DNA of 24,660 nucleotides from JBCCMB01 sp039026555 (GTDB lineage Bacteria > Pseudomonadota > Alphaproteobacteria > Caulobacterales > Hyphomonadaceae), in contig JBCCMB010000030.1 of the NCBI GenBank assembly GCA_039026555.1, positions 1 to 24,660 of the forward strand. Reading direction: 5' to 3'. Position numbers and translations under genes: made by a program. The notes under the pieces are model-generated. The model was not told the DNA's origin and made no database searches. It saw nothing but the letters and a program-made list of their open reading frames with translations. Below, piece by piece: positions 16,069 to 23,891 of this stretch; within the stretch, counting starts at the first letter, position 1, and the number at the start of each line of letters is the position of its first letter.

Positions 16069-17497
16069 TCGCCGCCTCCATATCGCGGAGCGCCGCGAGG
16101 GCCGCTTCATGGTCGGAAAAGGGAATGGTCTCGCCTTGAACAATTTGGCCTGTTTCATGGCCCTTGCCGGCGATCATCAACGCATCGCCGGATCTTAGAC
16201 GTTTGACGCCTTCTAAAATGGCAGCGCCGCGATCGGCGATTTCTTGAGCGCCCGGAGCCGCAGCCAAGATGGCGGCGCGGATCTCAGCGGGATCCTCGGA
16301 GCGCGGATTGTCATCCGTGACGATCACTTCATCGGCCAAATCCGCGGCGACTTTGCCCATCATGGGCCGCTTAAAGGGATCGCGATCGCCGCCGCAGCCG
16401 AAAACGCAAATCAATCGCCCCGCCGCGTGCGGACGCGCAGCGCGCAAGAGCGTATCTAACCCGTCCGGCGTGTGTGCATAATCGACAAACACGCCCGCGC
16501 CTTCGCGCGTTTCGCCGACTAATTCCAAGCGGCCTTTGACGCCGACCAAGGAAGAAAGGCCGTCAAACACCTTGTCGGCTGGTTCTCCCAAGGCCAACGC
16601 CAAACCGGCGGCGCACAACGCGTTAAGCGCCTGAAACTCGCCGATAAGCGGCAGATAAACGTCGTGTTCTTGGCCAGCCCAATGGAGGCGCAGATCCTGA
16701 CCGGTGGCGCGCGGCGTCAGCTCGGCCAATTTAAGATCGCCGCCGCGCCATCCGACGCTGAACCGCTTAAGGCCGGCGGCGTCGGCCGCGTCCTCGAAGG
16801 CGGACTTTTCCGGGCTGTCCGCATTAATCACCGCCGGCGCGCCGGGCGCCAAGAGCTCCGTGAACAGCTTTAGTTTCGCCTCACGATAATCTTCGAATGT
16901 CGGGTGATAATCGAGGTGGTCCTGCGTGAGGTTCGTGAACGCCGCCGCAGCGAGTTTCACGCCATGCAGCCGGTATTGCGCCAGACCATGCGACGACGCC
17001 TCCATGGCGCCGTGCGTCACGCCTTCATTCGCCAGGGTCGCCAGCGTGGAGTGGATCGCGACAGGATCCGGCGTGGTGTGCCCCAGATCGACCGCGCCCA
17101 TCGGCCCAACTGCGCCCAGCGTGCCGAGGCTCGCCGCCTCACGGCCGCACGCCGTCCAGATTTGCCTTAAAAAATCGACCGTCGAGGATTTCCCGTTCGT
17201 CCCGGTCACGGCCGCCATTGTGTCCGGCTGAGCGCCATAAAACGCCGCCGCAGTCTGGGCGAGCGCAAGGCGCGGCTCAGCATGCTTGATCGCCGGGACC
17301 TCCCAAGCGCCTTGCCGCTCGTCAGTCAGGATCGCCGCTGCGCCGGCCTCCATCGCTTGCGGGATATAGTCACGCCCGTCCGCGGCGACGCCTTTCAACG
17401 CCGCGAACAAAAAGCCGGGGGCGACTTTGCGGCTGTCGGCCGTCAGCCCTTTAATGTCGACGTTCGGCGCGCCTGGGAGAAGTTGGTCGAGTGTCAT
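16061..17497 (-). CDS. murE: UDP-MurNAc-L-Ala-D-Glu--meso-diaminopimelate ligase
   Basis: MurE adds the third amino acid of the stem peptide. Motifs are DSRKVAPGFLFAAL (21-34), P-loop GTNGKSST (99-106), TTPDP (141-145), EASSHGL (166-172), KGRLE (321-325), DYAHTPD (339-345), GCGGDRD (367-373) and DDNPRSEDP (395-403). The DNPR motif is the known marker for meso-diaminopimelate rather than lysine, so this organism should have DAP-type peptidoglycan. At 478 residues it is of typical length. The start overlaps the ftsI stop as ATGA. Confidence 0.98.
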   Translation of the reverse strand: MTLDQLLPGAPNVDIKGLTADSRKVAPGFLFAALKGVAADGRDYIPQAMEAGAAAILTDERQGAWEVPAIKHAEPRLALAQTAAAFYGAQPDTMAAVTGTNGKSSTVDFLRQIWTACGREAASLGTLGAVGPMGAVDLGHTTPDPVAIHSTLATLANEGVTHGAMEASSHGLAQYRLHGVKLAAAAFTNLTQDHLDYHPTFEDYREAKLKLFTELLAPGAPAVINADSPEKSAFEDAADAAGLKRFSVGWRGGDLKLAELTPRATGQDLRLHWAGQEHDVYLPLIGEFQALNALCAAGLALALGEPADKVFDGLSSLVGVKGRLELVGETREGAGVFVDYAHTPDGLDTLLRAARPHAAGRLICVFGCGGDRDPFKRPMMGKVAADLADEVIVTDDNPRSEDPAEIRAAILAAAPGAQEIADRGAAILEGVKRLRSGDALMIAGKGHETGQIVQGETIPFSDHEAALAALRDMEAANG

Positions 17498-19158
17498 AAC
17501 GCCCTCTTGTCAGAGACCGCACGCACGCCCGACGGCTGGGAGCGGGGCGCGGCGAGGACCGGCTCGACGTCCAACAAGGGCGCAATGCGCGCAATAAGGC
17601 GCCCGGCCACGGGCGCGGCGTTAAACCCTGCGGTTCGGCCTTCCCCTGGCAGGGGCCTGGGCTCATCAAGCGTGATCAACACGACATATTCAGGGCGAGA
17701 GGCGGGAAAAACGGCGGCGAAAGAGCAGATATTTCGGTCTTTGTCATACCCGTTGGGACCAGGCTTCTCCGCCGTGCCGGTTTTGCCGGCGATCTCATAG
17801 CCATAGGCTTCGGCGCGCGTCCCAGTGCCCTCGGTGACAACGGCGCGCATCATGTGCATGACGAACGCCGCCGTCGGCGCCGCCATCACTCGGCGACGCT
17901 CCACCTCTTCATAAGGTCCTGGAGCCACAAAGCGCGGCGCAACAGCCTCGCCCTGATTGGCGAGCGCCGTATAGGACATTGCAAGGCTTAAGGGCGACAC
18001 GGCCAAACCGTGCCCAAAGCTCGCCGTGGCGTTAGCGAGCCGGTCCCATTCCGCAGGCGCCAAGGGTCTTGCGGCGCCCGGAAGATCCACATCCGGTCGC
18101 GACAACAAACCCAGCGTTTCATAGAAGGATTTCAGCCGACGCTCGCCCAGACGCTCGGCCACTTTCACCGTGCCGATGTTTGATGAGTGCGCAATGATAT
18201 CCGTCAGCGTCGCCGCTCCGTCGATCGGATGATCATCGCGTATCATGGCCGCGCCGATCTGTAGCGGCGTGGACACGTCAAACAGCTCGCTCGGCGTTAG
18301 CGCACCGGCGTCCAATCCCGCCGCCACGGTAAGCGGCTTAAACACCGATCCCAATTCATAGACAGCGCCCGTCGCGCGATTTAAGCGCGCCTCGGCGCCC
18401 GACGCGCCCGGACGATTGGGATCAACTGGCGGCCATGACGCCACCGCTCGAATTTCTCCAGTTGCAGCCTCAACTACGACGCCCGCCGCCCCGATCGGCG
18501 CATAAGCGTCTGCCGCGAACTGCAACTCCGCTTCCAGCGCATGTTGCACGCGCAAATCGAGGGTCAGCTCAAGCGGATCGCCGCCCGCCGCCAAACGGTC
18601 TTCATAGGCCAATTCGAGACCGCCTGCGCCGCGCCCGTCGACATTGACATGGCCCAAAACATGCCCCGCCAAGGCGCCGCCAGGAAAGACGCGGCGACTT
18701 TCTTCTTCAAAGCCCAAACCTTCCAGTCCCAATGCGAAGACGGCCTGACGCTGGCGCGGTGTAAGGCCACGACGGATCCACACAAAGGCGCGTTCGCGAT
18801 TGGAAAGCCGCGCCTCTAAGTCCAACGCGTCAAGATCGGGAAAGACGGTGGCGAGACCCGCCGCCACGTCGCCCGCATCCCATATGGCGCGCGGGTCCGC
18901 AAACAGCGAGTAAGCTGTTAAAGAGGTCGCCATTAAATCGCCATTGCGGTCGACAATGTCAGCGCGGCGCGGCGCTTCGGCGCGATCACCGCCGCTCGCT
19001 TCGGCGACGCCCGCCAAAGAGACCTGGCCGGCGCGCACGCCAATCACACCGAACACCAACGCTAAAGCGCCAGCGACGATATAGGCGCGCATCGGCGCCC
19101 ACCGATCTTCCATAGCGGCGCTTGGCCCGCCAGCATTGTCGGGAACCGGCGCCATCAT
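17494..19158 (-). CDS. ftsI: Division-specific peptidoglycan transpeptidase (PBP3)
   Basis: FtsI is the monofunctional class B penicillin-binding protein that cross-links septal wall and works with FtsW. A short cytoplasmic N-terminus is followed by one membrane helix (about 24-42). The PBP dimerisation region follows (RRADIVDRNGDLMATSL, 64-80), and then the transpeptidase domain with S271-V-F-K274, S325-S-N327 and K459-T-G461, the three active-site motifs of penicillin-binding proteins. At 554 residues it is of normal length. It starts in an ATGA overlap with ftsL and ends in an ATGA overlap with murE. Confidence 0.97.
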   Translation of the reverse strand: MMAPVPDNAGGPSAAMEDRWAPMRAYIVAGALALVFGVIGVRAGQVSLAGVAEASGGDRAEAPRRADIVDRNGDLMATSLTAYSLFADPRAIWDAGDVAAGLATVFPDLDALDLEARLSNRERAFVWIRRGLTPRQRQAVFALGLEGLGFEEESRRVFPGGALAGHVLGHVNVDGRGAGGLELAYEDRLAAGGDPLELTLDLRVQHALEAELQFAADAYAPIGAAGVVVEAATGEIRAVASWPPVDPNRPGASGAEARLNRATGAVYELGSVFKPLTVAAGLDAGALTPSELFDVSTPLQIGAAMIRDDHPIDGAATLTDIIAHSSNIGTVKVAERLGERRLKSFYETLGLLSRPDVDLPGAARPLAPAEWDRLANATASFGHGLAVSPLSLAMSYTALANQGEAVAPRFVAPGPYEEVERRRVMAAPTAAFVMHMMRAVVTEGTGTRAEAYGYEIAGKTGTAEKPGPNGYDKDRNICSFAAVFPASRPEYVVLITLDEPRPLPGEGRTAGFNAAPVAGRLIARIAPLLDVEPVLAAPRSQPSGVRAVSDKRAL

Positions 19159-19457
19159 TGCGGCGCCTCTTTAGGAGCCAAACGCGGGTCGTTCTCCAAA
19201 GCGTCGATGTCGACATATTGGTCAGGGGACATGCGCTCCAATCCCAAATGGTCTTTCGCGAGCGGGCCGATCCGGTCAGGCCGCTCCAAATGCGCCTCTT
19301 CGGCCCGCAGCACCGCTAATTCTTGTTCCAAGCGCGCGATCTCAGCCTCGATTTTTGCGATTTCCTCGTGCGAGGACTGAGCGCCAAGCTTTGCGCGATA
19401 GACGGAAACCGCCAGCACGACCAACAGCGCCAAAGCAAAGAGCAAAAAGCGTTTCAT
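19155..19457 (-). CDS. ftsL: Cell division protein FtsL
   Basis: This 100-residue bitopic protein has one membrane helix (about 4-20) after MKR, a strongly coiled-coil periplasmic segment (about 28-62, rich in E, A, L and I heptads), and a short C-terminal part. This is the FtsL architecture; FtsL acts with FtsB and FtsQ to activate FtsWI. Sequence conservation of FtsL is low, so the name rests on architecture plus its diagnostic place between rsmH and ftsI, with ATGA overlaps on both sides. Confidence 0.93.
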   Translation of the reverse strand: MKRFLLFALALLVVLAVSVYRAKLGAQSSHEEIAKIEAEIARLEQELAVLRAEEAHLERPDRIGPLAKDHLGLERMSPDQYVDIDALENDPRLAPKEAPQ

Positions 19458-20518
19458 GCTTTCAACCGCTCCAGTGTCTTCAAGTCGGGCGCGCCAAAAC
19501 CATCTTCGGCCGCCTCACCCCAACCGGGCGCTTCGGTTCTTAGGGCCCAGCGCAAGCGCGCCGACCTCGCCCGCGGGTTTGCCGACACTTCGGCGTCGGA
19601 CGGCTCTAAGGCTTTACGGGCCAGCAATTCAAAACTCGCCGGCGCTCCCTTTGGGGTTTCAGGCGCATGCCGCGAGCCGCCCGGCGCATGGCCGGAACGC
19701 GCTCTCAGGAAGGATTTGACGATACGGTCTTCAAGTGAATGAAAGGTCACCACAACCAAGCGGCCATGCGGCGACAAAACGCTTTCAGCCGCCGACAAGG
19801 CGCGCACGAGCTCGCCCAACTCGTCATTTACATAGAGCCGAAGCGCCTGGAAAATTCGGGTCGCCGGATGATGCGCGCGCTTGCCGCGTTTGCTTCCCAA
19901 AACGCGCTCGGCGAGTTCGGCCAGATCCAAGGTGCGCACAAAGGGTTCGGCGGCGCGGCGGTTGATGATGGCCTTCGCCATGCGGCGAGCGCCCGGCTCC
20001 TCGCCATAATAGTGAAAAATCGCCGTAAGATCTCGCTCGCCGAGTAGATTCACCGCATCAGCCGCCGTGACGCCGCGCTGCGCCATGCGCATATCCAGGG
20101 GCCCGTCCCGCATAAAAGAAAACCCGCGCGGCGCCTGATCCAATTGATAGGAGGACACGCCAAGATCCAACATCACGCCATCGACATATTCATGTCCCGC
20201 CGCGCGCGTCGCGAGATCCAACTCGCCGAAACAACCAGGCGCCGGCCGTACGCGGTCATCCTTGCCTGCATGCGCCCAAGCACGCTCCATGGCGTCGGGG
20301 TCGCGATCTACCGCCAGCACTTTAGCGTCCGCGATGGCAAGCAAAGCGCGCGTGTAACCGCCGCCGCCATAAGTGCCGTCGACATAAACGCCGCCATCGA
20401 CAGGCGCGAGCGCCTCAAGCACCTTTTCCATGAGAACGGGAACATGTCCGCCATCCGCCATATCGGACGCGGCTTTCGGAATTGGCGTTTGGGACGCAGG
20501 ACCTTGCGTCGGCGTCAT
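19454..20518 (-). CDS. rsmH: 16S rRNA (cytosine-N4)-methyltransferase RsmH (MraW)
   Basis: RsmH uses S-adenosylmethionine to methylate N4 of C1402 in 16S rRNA. The AdoMet-binding loop is YVDGTYGGGGYTRALL (45-60), followed by AVDRDP (69-74); the family stretches MLDLGVSSYQLDQAPRGFSF and TFHSLEDRIVKSFLR are also present. The chosen ATG overlaps the mraZ stop as ATGA and has GGAGG seven bases upstream. An internal ATG 57 bp downstream (MADGGHVPVL) matches the usual N-terminus of the family, so the first 19 residues may be an extension. At 354 residues it is slightly long. Confidence 0.97.
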   Translation of the reverse strand: MTPTQGPASQTPIPKAASDMADGGHVPVLMEKVLEALAPVDGGVYVDGTYGGGGYTRALLAIADAKVLAVDRDPDAMERAWAHAGKDDRVRPAPGCFGELDLATRAAGHEYVDGVMLDLGVSSYQLDQAPRGFSFMRDGPLDMRMAQRGVTAADAVNLLGERDLTAIFHYYGEEPGARRMAKAIINRRAAEPFVRTLDLAELAERVLGSKRGKRAHHPATRIFQALRLYVNDELGELVRALSAAESVLSPHGRLVVVTFHSLEDRIVKSFLRARSGHAPGGSRHAPETPKGAPASFELLARKALEPSDAEVSANPRARSARLRWALRTEAPGWGEAAEDGFGAPDLKTLERLKA

Positions 20519-20991
20519 TCGGCCGCCTCCCCGCCATAAGGCGTTTCACCGAACATATCAGGCGCCGTCAACAAATCAGACCGTTCCGCCGCAAGTTTTA
20601 GGTATTCGGCTTCATGCGCGGCGTAAGCCTCCGGCGACCAGACCTGGAATCGGTCGTCCAATCCAACGAAAAGCGCCTTGCCCGTGATGGATGCATGCTG
20701 AGCATACGCTCTGTCCAAAACGATGCGGCCCGTGGAATCAAAGTTAAACGGACGAGAGCGACCGAACACCGCATGCATAAAGGCGCGCCGCGTTTTGTCG
20801 TGCGGCGGCAGGCGGCGCATCATCGCGCGATAGCTTTCCAAAAGCGCCGCGCCGCCGCCTTCCAAAAACGGACCCTCAAAAGACGGCCACAGCAGAACAT
20901 GATCGGCGCCGCCTAGGGCCGCGCGAAAGGGCGCCGGTATCGACACCCTGCCCTTCGCATCAACAGTGTTCTCATACGTCGAGAGAAACAT
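20515..20991 (-). CDS. mraZ: Transcriptional regulator MraZ
   Basis: MraZ is the DNA-binding repressor that controls its own operon in E. coli. Two AbrB-like half-domains are seen: YENTVDAKGRVSIPAPFR (6-23) and FNFDSTGRIVLDRAY (82-96), each with the conserved D-x-x-GR core. At 158 residues it is of typical length. It is the first gene of the dcw operon. The ribosome site is weak (GGGG directly before ATG). Four phased GGGA-type repeats lie 100-133 bp upstream, the type of site MraZ is known to bind. Confidence 0.97.
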   Translation of the reverse strand: MFLSTYENTVDAKGRVSIPAPFRAALGGADHVLLWPSFEGPFLEGGGAALLESYRAMMRRLPPHDKTRRAFMHAVFGRSRPFNFDSTGRIVLDRAYAQHASITGKALFVGLDDRFQVWSPEAYAAHEAEYLKLAAERSDLLTAPDMFGETPYGGEAAE

Positions 20992-21089
20992 GCCCCGAAA
21001 CCGGCTCCAGCCCGATATGTTCGCTCGCCCAATCGAGCATTTTCGCCAAGGGCGCGAACCGAACTTGCCCCGACCGCTTCGCGCAAATC

Positions 21090-21124
21090 AGGGATACCAT
21101 GGGAAATCTAGGGAAACAATGGAA
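21090..21124 (+). promoter_or_regulatory. Four phased MraZ-type operator boxes
   Basis: GGGAT, GGGAA, GGGAA and GGAAT begin at 21091, 21101, 21111 and 21121, exactly 10 bp apart, and the base before each is A or T. E. coli MraZ is known to bind TGGGN direct repeats separated by 5 bases, which is the same spacing. The repeats read on the plus strand, opposite to mraZ, and lie in what would be its leader or proximal promoter. Autoregulation of the dcw operon is the natural inference. Confidence 0.65.
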
Positions 21125-21178
21125 TTTACACTTGCTTAACAGTCCCGAAATCCGAAGATAAACAGAACAAAATGGATC

Positions 21179-21184
21179 ATTATA
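21179..21184 (-). promoter_or_regulatory. Candidate -10 element of the dcw operon
   Basis: A perfect TATAAT lies on the minus strand in an AT-rich stretch. No good -35 hexamer is seen at 17 bases; instead the DnaA box covers that place. Transcription would begin near 21172, leaving a leader of about 180 bases that includes the four GGGA boxes. This is a tentative promoter. Confidence 0.35.
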
Positions 21185-21205
21185 AGAACAAATGAACAAA
21201 GATGC

Positions 21206-21214
21206 TGTGGATAA
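21206..21214 (-). promoter_or_regulatory. Perfect DnaA box
   Basis: TTATCCACA, the exact consensus for DnaA, reads on the minus strand 21 bases upstream of the TATAAT, so it covers the expected -35 region of the candidate dcw promoter. A nine-base exact match can occur by chance in a genome, but the location in a division operon's control region makes it notable. Confidence 0.5.
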
Positions 21215-21248
21215 CTAGACTAGCCGAATTTCTCGCAAAAAGCGAATT

Positions 21249-21264
21249 TGGGAATTTGTGGGAT
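21249..21264 (+). promoter_or_regulatory. Second pair of MraZ-like boxes
   Basis: TGGGAA and TGGGAT begin at 21249 and 21259, giving the exact TGGGN-N5-TGGGN arrangement, in the same orientation as the four boxes nearer mraZ. The pair lies upstream of the DnaA box and the candidate -10. It may be an auxiliary operator; two short boxes alone are weaker evidence than four. Confidence 0.4.
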
Positions 21265-21376
21265 ATGCTCGCAAATTTCATTTGTCGGCCGCAAGAAGCT
21301 CATCGTCAGCCAATACTTTACATCTACTATATTTGGACAATTCGATATTCAGACACACAATATGTAGTCAGAGCGT

Positions 21377-21770
<394 letters not shown>

Positions 21771-21777
21771 AGGTAAG

Positions 21778-21783
21778 ATTCTA
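21778..21783 (-). promoter_or_regulatory. Candidate -10 element of rnpB
   Basis: TAGAAT lies seven bases before the first P1 nucleotide, a correct distance for a -10 box. It overlaps the amidase stop codon TAG (21781-21783). I do not see a good -35 hexamer within the end of the amidase gene, so this is a partial promoter call. Confidence 0.45.
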
Positions 21784-22536
21784 CCCTATTCCGGACCGCC
21801 GCGCGAGATCCGCGACCCGTTCGATCATAATGAGGGTGGTTAAGTCCGCCTGCCCGGTCACCGCGTCGGCGCGCCATCGGCGCTGAAACGCGCGTACGAC
21901 AACCTCCGTCGCCGCATCATAAACGCCGGTGATCGGCAGGTCATAGCCGATTGTCGTGAGCCCGCCTTGCATCCGAACAACGCCCTCCCCCTTCATTTCG
22001 GAGCCAAGACCCACGCCGCGCAGCGTCCCAACATCGGGTCGTTCCGGCCATAGGCCCAGCCCGGCCTCGGCGAGACGCGCCCATGGAAACATCTCGCCGG
22101 GATCCGCCTTTCGCGACGGCGCGATGTCGGAATGCGCAACAAGCCGACGTGCGGGGATCGCCCAGCGGTCGACAATCGCTGCGCTGAGCGCAATGACGGC
22201 GTCTATCTGCGCATCGGGAAAGGGTGGCAATCCGAAATCATGCCCGCCATTGACGATCTCGATGCCGACAGACCGCGAATTGAGGTCATCATGCCCCATC
22301 CAAGAGGCGACGCCCGCATGCCAGGCGCGCTTGTCTTCTGAAACGAGTTGGAAGATCTGGCCGTCTTCTTCGACCATGTAGTGCGCGGAGACTTTCGCAT
22401 CAGGGTCGCGCATCCGATCCAAGGCGGACGGCCCGTTCTCCATGCCCGTATAATGTAGAACCAGCATGTCGACGGGATAAGCCCGTTCGTCGAAATTCGG
22501 GCTCGGCGCGGAGATCGGATTTATCTCGGTCATCAT
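21781..22536 (-). CDS. N-acetylmuramoyl-L-alanine amidase (Amidase_2) with PG-binding domain
   Basis: This zinc amidase cleaves the bond between MurNAc and L-Ala in peptidoglycan or its fragments. With the start at 22536 (251 residues), zinc-ligand candidates are H28 (in LVLHYTG), H135 (in VAHSDIAP) and D145 (in KADPG), with SVGIEIVNGG (89-98) carrying the likely catalytic glutamate. A PG_binding_1-like domain follows (about 183-240, including ITGVYDAAT and VRAFQRRW). An upstream ATG at 22602 would add 22 residues overlapping the transporter gene and is less likely. Neither start gives a signal peptide, so it may act on recycled fragments in the cytoplasm, like AmpD, or be exported by an unrecognised route. 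It lies 4 bp after the transporter stop. Confidence 0.93.
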   Translation of the reverse strand: MMTEINPISAPSPNFDERAYPVDMLVLHYTGMENGPSALDRMRDPDAKVSAHYMVEEDGQIFQLVSEDKRAWHAGVASWMGHDDLNSRSVGIEIVNGGHDFGLPPFPDAQIDAVIALSAAIVDRWAIPARRLVAHSDIAPSRKADPGEMFPWARLAEAGLGLWPERPDVGTLRGVGLGSEMKGEGVVRMQGGLTTIGYDLPITGVYDAATEVVVRAFQRRWRADAVTGQADLTTLIMIERVADLARRSGIG

Positions 22537-22540
22537 ACGC

Positions 22541-23434
22541 TCATTGGAACAGTTTCCGTCCCAAGGCTGCAACCGGAAGTTTGACGTTCGGCCGCATCGC
22601 AATGGCGCCGACGCCGATGAGCGCGATGGCGGTGCCGACGACCAATCGAACGGTCAAAGCCTCGCTGAGCAGCGCCACGCCAAGCGCCACGCTCCAAATC
22701 GGCGTCATCAGCGTCAGCGGCGAAATAACGGTGACGTCATAGCGCTTCAACAACATGTAGAAGGAGCCGTGTCCGAAAATTGAAACCGCTAGCACTGCAA
22801 AAGCGGTCGCCACCCAAACGCCCCAACCAGCCGCGATAAACTCGCTCACCTGTCCTTGTTCAACCGCTAGGGATATTAGCGCGAGCGGTCCGACTGAAAA
22901 CAAGCCGACCCACGCCTGCATTTGCATTGCCGGCATCGGGTCGATCCGCTTCATGAGAATGCCGGCGCAAGCGCCGACAAAGGTCGAGAGAACAACATAG
23001 AGCAATCCTACCGAGACGGCGAAGCCGGACGGTTCAAAGGCGATCACCATCACCCCGGCGAACGCCAATGTGATGCCCATACCGCGCCGCCAGCCAATCT
23101 TCTCGCCTAGAAACACCATGGACAGAAGGGTGGAGAAAGGAACGCCTAATTGCGTCGCCACGGCCGCAGCGCTGGCTTCTGCGGTTTGCAATCCCAAAAA
23201 CAAAAACGCGAAATGCGCGGCGCCAATGCCCATCGCGATCAGGAATAATTGACCAATCTTTTTGGGGACCGGACGCAAAAACGGGATCAGCAGCAAAGCG
23301 ATCAGCCCGAAGCGAAGCGCCGCGTAAAAGATCGGCGGAACGCTCATATCCGCAATGACCCACCTGGTCAGGACGACATTCAGTCCCCAGAGGAAGCACA
23401 CCACAAAAAGTAAAGAGAAATCTCTGAGATTCAT
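22541..23434 (-). CDS. EamA-family (DMT superfamily) transporter
   Basis: This 297-residue protein has about ten hydrophobic segments arranged as two EamA repeats (about 5-135 and 143-282), the layout of drug/metabolite exporters of the DMT superfamily. Characteristic stretches are FLWGLNVVLTRWVI near the N-terminus, LRFGLIALLLIPFL, and FLGEKIGWRRGMGITLAFAG at the end of the first repeat. The C-terminus is basic. The substrate cannot be told from sequence; many relatives export amino acids or metabolites. The downstream amidase starts 4 bp after its stop, suggesting co-transcription. Confidence 0.92.
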   Translation of the reverse strand: MNLRDFSLLFVVCFLWGLNVVLTRWVIADMSVPPIFYAALRFGLIALLLIPFLRPVPKKIGQLFLIAMGIGAAHFAFLFLGLQTAEASAAAVATQLGVPFSTLLSMVFLGEKIGWRRGMGITLAFAGVMVIAFEPSGFAVSVGLLYVVLSTFVGACAGILMKRIDPMPAMQMQAWVGLFSVGPLALISLAVEQGQVSEFIAAGWGVWVATAFAVLAVSIFGHGSFYMLLKRYDVTVISPLTLMTPIWSVALGVALLSEALTVRLVVGTAIALIGVGAIAMRPNVKLPVAALGRKLFQ

Positions 23435-23502
23435 TGCGCCACACCGTGACGCAAAACGGCGACACTCTTAAGACTAACGCTGCGCTAGGCTGTCTTGAGC
23501 GC

Positions 23503-23841
23503 CTAGGAGTGTTTCGGCGCTTGCGGATCGATGACCCAACCGTCCGGCGTCTGGGTCGCGTCAAGCGTATCACCGACCGGTCGCCGATCAGGACGCGCCG
23601 ACGCGCCTCCGCGAGGATTAGCATTCGAGCGTCCGCCGCCTCGTCCGAAACTGTGCGCGGCTTTCAAGAACAACGCCGCCAACGCCAGGAAAAGGCCCAG
23701 CAAGGTTGTGGCGAGAAGAGCGACGCCCGCAGCCGCAACGACAAACACGCCGAATCCAGCGCGCGCGGCCCAAGACGTCAAGCGCTTCGCATAAAACGAA
23801 ATACGCGCGAACAAATCTGGGGCGGCCTGGGTTCCGGTCAT
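23503..23841 (-). CDS. Small membrane protein of unknown function
   Basis: I do not recognise a named family. This 112-residue protein has an N-terminal amphipathic stretch (FARISFYAKRLTSWAARAG, 11-29), a hydrophobic segment or hairpin at about 30-60, and a polar C-terminal part rich in R, G, N and P (65-112). AAGGAG lies 11 bases before the ATG, which supports translation. Codon use agrees with its neighbours. It is separated by about 50 bp from the J-domain gene upstream and by 68 bp from the transporter downstream. Confidence 0.75.
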   Translation of the reverse strand: MTGTQAAPDLFARISFYAKRLTSWAARAGFGVFVVAAAGVALLATTLLGLFLALAALFLKAAHSFGRGGGRSNANPRGGASARPDRRPVGDTLDATQTPDGWVIDPQAPKHS

Positions 23842-23891
23842 GTTAAAATAGTCTCCTTGTACTATAAGGGTGTGGTCGTGGTGGCGCTACG

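Larger units (their letters stand above)
20992..21376. other. AT-rich control region between rnpB and mraZ
   Basis: These 385 bases contain no supported gene and are visibly AT-richer than their surroundings. They hold the leader and probable promoter of the dcw operon, two sets of 10-bp-phased GGGA repeats, a perfect DnaA box and the 3' flank of rnpB. I found no clear intrinsic terminator for rnpB here; a short reading frame overlapping the mraZ start (20972-21199) is not convincing. Confidence 0.6.

Noticed and set aside
16069..16158. Longer murF start adding 30 residues
   Set aside because: The extension is basic, overlaps the murE end and lacks a ribosome site, while ATG 16068 has GGAGG and the typical MurF N-terminus.
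20972..21199. 75-codon minus-strand frame upstream of and overlapping the mraZ start
   Set aside because: Its composition is unlike neighbouring genes, it covers the GGGA operator boxes, and it has no homology I can recognise; it is most likely leader sequence.
22537..22602. Longer amidase start inside the transporter gene
   Set aside because: It would overlap the transporter's 3' end by about 60 bp, and the extra residues do not form a signal peptide.
23861..23866. TATAGT upstream of the small membrane protein as a promoter -10
   Set aside because: The implied transcript would start within the ribosome site, and there is no -35 at proper spacing (TTGACG is 23 bases away).
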